From Deltaproteobacteria bacterium (lineage in GTDB: Bacteria; Myxococcota_A; Polyangia; Palsa-1104; JAEUJZ01), in the NCBI GenBank assembly GCA_017990795.1, contig JAGNNG010000119.1, positions 1 to 6,280 on the forward strand: DNA of 6,280 nucleotides, in the 5' to 3' direction. Below, in pieces: positions 1 through 4,810 of this stretch (within the stretch, counting starts at the first letter, position 1; each line of letters begins with the position of its first letter). The position numbers were made by a program, and so were the translations under genes. The notes below the pieces were generated by a model that saw only the letters and a program-made list of their open reading frames with translations, was not told the origin of the DNA and made no database searches.

Positions 1-1
1 G

Positions 2-544
2 GGTCTTTTCATCCTCCTAACTTGCTGCGTAATTGCTGAAGTAGGACGTCGCTTAGACTTTGATCCGCTGCTGCTGGCGCTGGCCGCAGGAACCTTCATC
101 CGTAATGTAACCTCCGTCGGTGATAAGTTGCATGACGCGATTGAATCCTCGGCGCTTCCTATCTACGTAGTGTTCTTCGCCGTTGCGGGAGCGACCATTC
201 ATCTAAAGGAGCTACCGCTCATTTTTGCGCCGGCCCTGCTTTTCATTGTGGTTCGTGCAGCAGGATTTCTGTGGGGGGCGCAGCTGGGCGCGCGGATTGC
301 GCAGGCACCAGAAGTTGTGCGTCGCTACGCAGGCTTCGGACTGCTGCCGCAAGCAGGCTTGGCGTTGGCGCTGGCGCTGCTATTTTCACGCACCTTCCCA
401 GAGCTTGGGAGTGCGGCCAGTGCTCTGCTTTTGGGAATCGTGGCGCTCAATGAAATCTTGGCGCCGGCCATCTATCGCTTCGCGCTGGTACGAAGCGGAG
501 AAGCAGGTCAAGGTCGCCACGCAAGCTCCGCTGGAGATCACTAG
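2..544 (+). CDS. Cation:proton antiporter, CPA2 type (C-terminal part, 5' end outside window)
   Basis: Inner-membrane antiporter expected to exchange Na+ or K+ for H+; only the last 180 codons are present. The frame is open from base 2, so any start inside the window (for example TTG at 128) is an internal codon. The visible part is a run of hydrophobic helices typical of the C-terminal half of the Na+/H+ exchanger fold: one containing LLLALAAGTFIRNV, a helix with IYVVFFAVAGATIHL, one with IFAPALLFIVVRAAGFLWG, a Gly/Ala-rich helix with GFGLLPQAGLALALALLF, and a last helix with LLLGIVALNEILAPAIY. A short polar tail follows, so no RCK/TrkA-N regulatory domain is present at this end. The ion-binding helices lie upstream of the window, so ion specificity cannot be assigned. 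The next gene starts 96 bases downstream on the same strand without an obvious terminator. The fold is fairly certain; the exact subfamily is less so. Confidence 0.8.
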   Translation, partial: GLFILLTCCVIAEVGRRLDFDPLLLALAAGTFIRNVTSVGDKLHDAIESSALPIYVVFFAVAGATIHLKELPLIFAPALLFIVVRAAGFLWGAQLGARIAQAPEVVRRYAGFGLLPQAGLALALALLFSRTFPELGSAASALLLGIVALNEILAPAIYRFALVRSGEAGQGRHASSAGDH

Positions 545-630
545 CTCGCCGCGCTTTAGGAATGCGGAGCTGTACAAGCTGAAGTCTGCGCAGCTGTTCC
601 TGACGTTGCCTAGCGCAGCAGAATCCGTTA

Positions 631-636
631 AGAGGA
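631..636 (+). promoter_or_regulatory. Ribosome-binding site of the PAP2 phosphatase gene
   Basis: AGAGGA lies 4 bases before ATG 641 and decides for this start over the internal ATG at 692, which has no comparable purine-rich motif. Confidence 0.6.
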
Positions 637-640
637 AGTC

Positions 641-1711
641 ATGCGACTACAGACATCCCCGTCGAGCCAGCTAGCCCCCCGCTTAGGTCGGATGCAATCG
701 GTGGGCTTGGCGTTGGGGGTCTTCCTTTTGAGCTCTCCCGCGGTTGCAGGTGCGCAGGCGCTTGAAACTCCGGCTCCTGATTCCTTGATCGGAGCTCAGA
801 GCCCGACGCCGCCTGGCGCAGCGACCGCGACTCCTACAGCTGTAGTTTCGCCCACTGCGACTCCTACAACTGTAGTTTCGGCGGCTGCCCCTGCGCCGTT
901 ACCGAGGCTCTTTCCTGCGCAGACCGCGGCCCCGCTGCGCTATGACCTGCGCGTAGACCTGCCCATTACTCTGGTCGGTCTTGGGGCCTGGGTCACGACG
1001 GAGGCCCTAAAAAGTTACCTAGCCCCCGCAACCTGTCGCTGGTGCGGTACCAATGCTGACGGCAGCGCTGCTGTAAATGCCATCGATCGCGGGGTCCGGG
1101 ATGGCCTTCGTGCGCAGAATTCGGCGCCTGCGGATCTGGCCAGCAGCGTGCTTGGCTTTGGCGTGCTACCGGTCGCGATGATTGGCTTGGATGTGCTGGC
1201 GGCTGGCACCGACCGGGTGCTGCGTTACTCGCCCGTGGATATTCTGATTGTCGCTGAGTCGACGGTGCTGGCCGTAGACCTAAACCAGCTGGTGAAGTTT
1301 TCCGCTGGTCGCGAGCGTCCTTTTGTCGCCGCGCTGCCCGATTCAGATAAGGGGCTTACTGCGGCCCCAGCAGACAACAACCTGTCTTTTTATTCCGGCC
1401 ACACCACCATGGCGTTTTCGCTAGCGACCGCCGCCGGGACGGTGGCTAGCCTGCGGCGCTATCGGTTGGCTCCGCTGATTTGGGCGCTGGGCATGACCTC
1501 TGCCACCGCCACCGGACTGCTGCGCATCGTCGCAGACCGTCACTATTTTAGCGATGTTCTGCTGGGCGCTGTGCTGGGCGCGGGCATCGGATTTTCGGTG
1601 CCGTTTCTGATGCATCGACCCCTGTTGCCAGGTCCGGCAGGAGGCGGCTCGCTGCTGCTGCAGCCGACGGGAACCGGCGGTCTTGGCGTGCTGGCCGCTT
1701 GGCGATACTGA
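641..1711 (+). CDS. PAP2-superfamily (type 2 phosphatidic acid) phosphatase, exported/membrane
   Basis: Probable phosphatase of lipid or isoprenoid phosphates acting on the outer face of the inner membrane. The three catalytic blocks of the family are intact: K219-x6-R226-P227, S252-G253-H254, and R295-x5-H301-x3-D305. The two His and the Asp form the phosphohistidine chemistry in known members. The N-terminus has a signal sequence (hydrophobic residues about 19-36, likely cut near AGAQA at 36-40), then a Pro/Thr/Ala-rich linker to about residue 95, then hydrophobic segments near 107-123, 163-188, 200-218, 255-295 and 305-323. A CxxC pair (CRWC, residues 132-135) precedes the phosphatase core; I recall this from myxobacterial relatives. 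The start ATG is supported by AGAGGA at 631-636, 4 bases upstream; ATG 692 (Met18) would shorten the charged n-region but has a poorer ribosome site. Substrate (undecaprenyl pyrophosphate, phosphatidate or lipid A) is unknown. Family confidence is high. Confidence 0.9.
   Translation: MRLQTSPSSQLAPRLGRMQSVGLALGVFLLSSPAVAGAQALETPAPDSLIGAQSPTPPGAATATPTAVVSPTATPTTVVSAAAPAPLPRLFPAQTAAPLRYDLRVDLPITLVGLGAWVTTEALKSYLAPATCRWCGTNADGSAAVNAIDRGVRDGLRAQNSAPADLASSVLGFGVLPVAMIGLDVLAAGTDRVLRYSPVDILIVAESTVLAVDLNQLVKFSAGRERPFVAALPDSDKGLTAAPADNNLSFYSGHTTMAFSLATAAGTVASLRRYRLAPLIWALGMTSATATGLLRIVADRHYFSDVLLGAVLGAGIGFSVPFLMHRPLLPGPAGGGSLLLQPTGTGGLGVLAAWRY
824..883 (+). repeat. Two-copy 30-bp tandem repeat in the linker of the PAP2 protein
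   Basis: Bases 824-850 and 854-880 match at 25 of 27 positions (differences at 826/856 and 839/869), giving a 30-bp period. The unit encodes ATPTAVVSPT followed by ATPTTVVSAA, within the Pro/Thr-rich periplasmic linker. The repeat keeps the reading frame, so it lengthens the linker without disturbing the enzyme. The first copy contains the perfect 12-bp palindrome CTACAGCTGTAG (834-845); in the second copy one base change breaks it. Confidence 0.85.
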
Positions 1712-1716
1712 CCCTG

Positions 1717-1733
1717 GTGCGGGACGTCCGCAC
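1717..1733 (+). other. Short hairpin just after the PAP2 gene (possible weak terminator)
   Basis: GTGCGG (1717-1722) pairs perfectly with CCGCAC (1728-1733) around a 5-base loop, starting 5 bases after the PAP2 stop codon. There is no T-run after it, so it does not qualify as a standard intrinsic terminator. It may protect the 3' end of the transcript or be incidental. Confidence 0.3.
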
Positions 1734-1805
1734 ATGCGCCCACCGCAACCTGTACCGCTGGCTACCACCTGCGCATGGCTGTATGCCGAGCCCCGCTGGT
1801 GACGT

Positions 1806-1811
1806 TATAAT
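1806..1811 (+). promoter_or_regulatory. Perfect -10 box (TATAAT) directly upstream of the small membrane protein gene
   Basis: TATAAT at 1806-1811 matches the sigma-70 consensus exactly in an otherwise GC-rich spacer. Transcription would begin around 1817-1819, only 2-4 bases before ATG 1821, which implies a leaderless or near-leaderless mRNA; consistent with that, no Shine-Dalgarno motif precedes the ATG. No good -35 element is visible at 16-18 bases spacing, and there is no TG extension. The promoter is therefore plausible but not certain. Confidence 0.5.
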
Positions 1812-1820
1812 AACGCGATC

Positions 1821-2324
1821 ATGAGTCCGCCGAGCCTGGCCCCGACCCCGACCCCTCAGGCACCGCCGCCAGGGACGGTCAGCGGCACCTTTACTGCGCC
1901 GCCCATCGAGATCGAGCGCTGGTCGATGCGTATCGCAATCGTCCTGGTATCGCTGGTATTTGGCCCCCTGCTGTGGCACGGCGAGGGCTTAATGCCGCTG
2001 GTGTCAGCACTTATATTTTTGCCTTTTATTGGCGTTTACTATGCTAGTCAGTTTCTTAAAATGATCTGGCCGAAGCGTGCGCGCTTAGCTTGTTATTCTT
2101 CGTCTCTTATGTTTATAGGATTAACGGCGCTGTCACCGCAATATTACCCCCGCGGCAGCATTGCCGGCGTCCCTCCTCCAGTGCGGGAATTTGTCCTGAC
2201 TTCATTTCTTCTGCTGTCGCTGGCAGTTCTGACCTGCGTGGTCCTCTTTCTTCTGCTGCGCACCGGGCGAGCGCTGAGCCTAACGCGCAAAGCGCAGCGT
2301 ATGCCTCCGGGTACTACTTCATAG
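1821..2324 (+). CDS. Small integral membrane protein, about four membrane segments, family unknown
   Basis: Not recognised. The 167-residue product starts with a Pro/Thr-rich hydrophilic stretch (1-30), followed by likely membrane segments at about 36-53, 57-79, 88-104 and 123-146, and a short basic tail (SLTRKAQR). A Pro/Gly-rich loop (about 107-121) joins segments 3 and 4. There is no signal peptide and no catalytic motif is visible. ATG 1821 has no Shine-Dalgarno motif but lies just after an exact TATAAT box; ATG 1926 (Met36), at the start of the first membrane segment, is an alternative start. Codons from about 2005 to 2130 often end in A or T, unlike the neighbouring genes, which fits an accessory or weakly selected gene. 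It lies 109 bases after the PAP2 gene and 143 bases before the receptor gene. The length, the membrane pattern and the absence of better frames on either strand make it likely real. Confidence 0.65.
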   Translation: MSPPSLAPTPTPQAPPPGTVSGTFTAPPIEIERWSMRIAIVLVSLVFGPLLWHGEGLMPLVSALIFLPFIGVYYASQFLKMIWPKRARLACYSSSLMFIGLTALSPQYYPRGSIAGVPPPVREFVLTSFLLLSLAVLTCVVLFLLLRTGRALSLTRKAQRMPPGTTS

Positions 2325-2389
2325 GTTTTCGTTTTGTCTTTAAATGTTCTTGTCGGTAGTGTGAGAGTCGCTGTGTTTGAGTTTGTTGG

Positions 2390-2410
2390 CATCGTTGCAG
2401 CGATGTTTCT
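2390..2410 (+). terminator. Weak candidate intrinsic terminator after the small membrane protein gene
   Basis: CATCG (2390-2394) pairs with CGATG (2401-2405), extended by one T-G pair inside, leaving a TGCA loop. The sequence TTTCT follows immediately. The stem is short and the T-run imperfect, so efficiency would be modest. It lies 66 bases after the stop codon and before the receptor promoter region, a sensible place for a boundary. Confidence 0.35.
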
Positions 2411-2423
2411 CTGTGAATAAGAT
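2395..2423 (+). promoter_or_regulatory. Candidate promoter for the TonB-dependent receptor gene
   Basis: TTGCAG (2395-2400) and TAAGAT (2418-2423) are separated by 17 bases and match the sigma-70 hexamers at 3 and 4 of 6 positions. They sit in the most AT-rich stretch of the window (20 G/C in the 60 bases 2401-2460). The predicted start near 2430 would give a leader of about 38 bases containing the palindrome at 2434-2447. The -35 part overlaps the weak hairpin at 2390-2405, so the two calls compete. This is an inference from sequence alone. Confidence 0.3.
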
Positions 2424-2433
2424 TAAATCAATT

Positions 2434-2447
2434 AAAGCCTAGGCTTT
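2434..2447. promoter_or_regulatory. Perfect 14-bp palindrome upstream of the receptor gene (possible operator)
   Basis: AAAGCCTAGGCTTT reads identically on both strands and ends 20 bases before ATG 2468, in or beside the likely promoter. The hexamer ATTAAA occurs at 2422-2427 and again at 2431-2436, 9 bases apart and running into the palindrome. A dimeric repressor site is the natural reading; as RNA it could form only a 5-bp stem. It does not match the Fur consensus well, and no regulator can be named. Confidence 0.4.
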
Positions 2448-2467
2448 GTTGCTTTGGATAGGTGCTG

Positions 2468-4738
2468 ATGTTCGCTATGTTCCCTCGAAATCCTGGACTG
2501 CAGCGACGGGCTTTGGTGGTCGGTCTAGGTCGCTCATATCGGGGGGCACTGCGGTGGATCGGGCCTGGCCTGCTGGTACTGACGCAGGGGCTGGGGCTGG
2601 GGCAAGCGCAGGCGCAGTTTTCGACCCGCATCGTGGGCAGCGGCCCGCGCAGCGAGCTCCCCGAGGAGCGGGCGGTGTCGACGGTTACGCAGTCGGAGAT
2701 TGAGCAGCGCCTGGTGCGCTCGGCCCCCGATGCGCTGCGTTACGAGGCAGGCGTTTTTATTCAGCAGTCCGCCCATGGCCAGGCCTCGGCATTTTTGCGT
2801 GGGCTAACCGGGCAGCAGACGCTGCTCTTGTTTGATGGCATTCGCCTCAACAACTCGACTTATCGGCAGGGACCGAATCAGTACTTTTTTACGCTGGACT
2901 CGCAGAGCATCGCCTCGATCTCGGTGCTGCGCGGGGGCGGCTCGACGCGGGGTGGCTCAGACGCGCTGGGCGGCATCATCAGCGCTTACGCCATTGAGCC
3001 CCTGCTGCCCGAGCGAGGCCTACGAGCCAGCGCGCAAGGGCAGGCGCGCTTTACCACCGCCGACAGTGAAAAGGGCGGTCGGCTGCAGCTCAGTGTCGGG
3101 TACGGCAGCACGAAGGGCTGGGCGCTGGGCTTTGTCGGCGGCGTCGGTGGTCGCGAGGTCGGCCAGCTAGAGAGTGGCGGCCCGGTGCTAAACCCAACGC
3201 CGGACTTGCCGATTGGACCGCTGCCCTACGTGCCGCGCTACGCGCCGGATATGCGCACCCAGCTTGGCACCGGCTTTAAGGAGCTAACCGCCGACGGGCG
3301 ACTGGTGCTGCGGCTGTCACCGCGCAGCAAGCTGACGCTGGCGGGCTATCTGTATCGCCAGTACGACGCGCCGCGCACGGACCAGTGCCCACCACCGACG
3401 GCTCCGCCCGATACTTGCCTGACCTACGAGCAGCAGTTTCGCCACATGACCTACCTGGCGTGGGACGGCCAGCTGGGCGCGGCAGCCAAAGAGGTGCGGG
3501 TGGCGCTGTCGTTTCAGTCGCAGCACGAGCGGCGGCGCTTTGATGACCCAAGCGTGGTCGCGCGGGTGATGGGGATTGATGATGTTAGTACCCTCGGTTT
3601 CACTGCCAGCGCAGCCACGCGGGTCTTCCGTCCACACGAGCGTCTCTCACTGCGGCTGCATTACGGCGCTGACTCGTACTTGGACTGGGTGCAGTCGACC
3701 GAGGACATCACCTATACCGATGTAAAGATCACCTCGGCGTTTCGGCGCGGGCAGTATCTTTCGGGCTCGCGCTATCTGGCAGGTGGCGTCTTTGCCGACG
3801 GAGAAGTTGGCATCGGAACGCGGGTCTTGCTGCGCAGCGGAGCGCGCTTGTCGTGGGCGGATGCCTATGCGCCCGCAGATCCCGAGTCGGGCAGTCAAGC
3901 GGTGGCACAGACCTGGAAGCCGGTCACGGGTCACGTGGGCTTGGAAGTTCGCGCCGCAGAGTTTTTGCGGCTGCTGCTCAATGTTGATAACTCGTATCGC
4001 GCGCCGAACCTGAATGACCTTACGGCGCGACAGCAGACCGGGCCGGGCTTTCAGTTTGAAAATGCGCTGCTACTGCCCGAGCGGGCCTGGACTTTTGAGG
4101 CCGGAGCGCGCTTGCGCAGTCAGTTCCTAAGAGCGGAGCTGTGGCTGTTTGAAACGCTGCTGCAGGACGCGGTGTTGAAGGTGGCCAAGCCGACAGAAGA
4201 CTGTCCGCTGGGAAGCAATGCCTGTCGCGGTGCCTGGTCTCGCTTCAAGCTAGAGAATGCGCCTTCGCTGTCGGAGATGCGCGGCGTGGAGCTGATGTTA
4301 AAGGCCAACCTGCCGCTGTATTTCTCTGCGCGGGCCACTTTGGCTTACGCTTGGGGCGAAGGTCCCCGCGTCGGCAATGTCACCCAAGAAGCCACAGGTG
4401 TGATGCTGCAGGAACGCGTGCCGCTGTCGCGAATTCCTCCGCTAAATGGCACCGGAGAGCTGGCCTGGGATCATCCCATCGGTCTGCGTGCCGGTCTGGC
4501 GGTGCGCTGGGCAACTTTGCAGGATCGCTTGGCCATCGCCGACTATTCGGATGGACGCATTCCCAAGTATGGCACCCCGGGCTTTGCGGTTTTGGATCTG
4601 CGACTTGGTTACAGTTTTCGCGAGCACATCTCGTTGTCCGCTGTAATCGAGAATTTGTTAGATGCGCCGTACCGTTACCACGGCTCTAGCATCAATGGGC
4701 CCGCGCGCGGCTTATCCTTGGTGCTGAAAGTGATGTAA
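2468..4738 (+). CDS. TonB-dependent outer-membrane receptor
   Basis: Energised outer-membrane gate for a scarce ligand such as a siderophore, heme, metal complex or cobalamin; the ligand is not readable. The 756-residue length is typical. A long signal peptide (basic n-region, then GPGLLVLTQGLGLG, likely cut after AQA near residue 49) is followed by a plug domain at about 50-176, with SAPDALRYEAGVFIQQ, the central FLRGLTGQQTLLLFDGIRLN and the closing SISVLRGGGSTRGGSDALGG. The rest is a beta-barrel with family-typical blocks SYRAPNLNDL, LLPERAWTFEAG, PLSRIPPLNG and VIENLLDAPYRYHGSS. No N-terminal carboxypeptidase-like or signalling extension is present. Two closely spaced Cys pairs (307/317 and 579/586) probably form disulfides in loops. 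The chain ends LKVM rather than in an aromatic residue, which is unusual for an outer-membrane barrel. ATG 2468 is preferred because AGG at 2460-2462 lies 5 bases upstream; GTG 2462 and ATG 2477 are alternatives. A lipoprotein gene follows after 72 bases, probably in the same operon. Confidence 0.92.
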   Translation: MFAMFPRNPGLQRRALVVGLGRSYRGALRWIGPGLLVLTQGLGLGQAQAQFSTRIVGSGPRSELPEERAVSTVTQSEIEQRLVRSAPDALRYEAGVFIQQSAHGQASAFLRGLTGQQTLLLFDGIRLNNSTYRQGPNQYFFTLDSQSIASISVLRGGGSTRGGSDALGGIISAYAIEPLLPERGLRASAQGQARFTTADSEKGGRLQLSVGYGSTKGWALGFVGGVGGREVGQLESGGPVLNPTPDLPIGPLPYVPRYAPDMRTQLGTGFKELTADGRLVLRLSPRSKLTLAGYLYRQYDAPRTDQCPPPTAPPDTCLTYEQQFRHMTYLAWDGQLGAAAKEVRVALSFQSQHERRRFDDPSVVARVMGIDDVSTLGFTASAATRVFRPHERLSLRLHYGADSYLDWVQSTEDITYTDVKITSAFRRGQYLSGSRYLAGGVFADGEVGIGTRVLLRSGARLSWADAYAPADPESGSQAVAQTWKPVTGHVGLEVRAAEFLRLLLNVDNSYRAPNLNDLTARQQTGPGFQFENALLLPERAWTFEAGARLRSQFLRAELWLFETLLQDAVLKVAKPTEDCPLGSNACRGAWSRFKLENAPSLSEMRGVELMLKANLPLYFSARATLAYAWGEGPRVGNVTQEATGVMLQERVPLSRIPPLNGTGELAWDHPIGLRAGLAVRWATLQDRLAIADYSDGRIPKYGTPGFAVLDLRLGYSFREHISLSAVIENLLDAPYRYHGSSINGPARGLSLVLKVM

Positions 4739-4740
4739 AG

Positions 4741-4761
4741 CGCAGCGGGTACTCTGCTGCG
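4741..4761 (+). other. Intergenic RNA hairpin 1 between receptor and lipoprotein genes
   Basis: CGCAGC (4741-4746) pairs perfectly with GCTGCG (4756-4761); a G-T and a G-C pair can extend the stem inward to 8 pairs with a 5-base loop. It begins 3 bases after the receptor stop codon. No T-run follows, so it looks more like an mRNA stabiliser or processing site than a terminator. Confidence 0.5.
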
Positions 4762-4765
4762 ACTC

Positions 4766-4781
4766 AGGTGCGCGAGCACCT
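4766..4781 (+). other. Intergenic RNA hairpin 2 with GCGA (GNRA-type) tetraloop
   Basis: AGGTGC (4766-4771) pairs perfectly with GCACCT (4776-4781) around the tetraloop GCGA, which fits the exceptionally stable GNRA class. It lies 4 bases after hairpin 1 and 17 bases before the lipoprotein ribosome site. The following sequence ATCTCC is not a T-run. Confidence 0.5.
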
Positions 4782-4798
4782 ATCTCCGAGATGAACAT

Positions 4799-4803
4799 AG
4801 GAG
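4799..4803 (+). promoter_or_regulatory. Strong ribosome-binding site of the lipoprotein gene
   Basis: AGGAG lies 7 bases before ATG 4811, an ideal spacing. The in-frame ATG at 4829 abuts a purine-rich run (GAAAGAGG) but with no spacer, so 4811 is the start. Confidence 0.75.
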
Positions 4804-4810
4804 CTTATTC

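Noticed and set aside
128..544. Separate short gene starting at TTG 128
   Set aside because: The same frame is open back to base 2 and the upstream residues continue the antiporter helices, so it is one gene cut by the window edge.
225..674. Plus-strand open frame overlapping the antiporter end and the PAP2 start
   Set aside because: It is rich in Arg, Cys, Trp and Ser with no recognisable motif, and lies over two better-supported genes; an out-of-frame shadow.
824..883. Tandem repeat as a CRISPR-like or mobile element
   Set aside because: Only two directly adjacent copies, in frame and coding a Pro/Thr linker, with no spacers.
1717..1733. Intrinsic terminator after the PAP2 gene
   Set aside because: The stem is perfect but only 6 bp and has no T-run, so it is listed only as a hairpin.
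1548..1979. Minus-strand open frame spanning the PAP2 3' end and the start of the small membrane protein gene
   Set aside because: Arg/Gly/Ala-rich composition typical of antisense frames in GC-rich DNA; the opposite strand encodes the conserved PAP2 C-terminal block.
2416..2436. Possible Fur box in the AT-rich region before the receptor gene
   Set aside because: Apart from a short GATT-A-AATC inverted element, alignment to the classic 19-bp Fur site matches fewer than half the positions; AT-richness alone is not enough.
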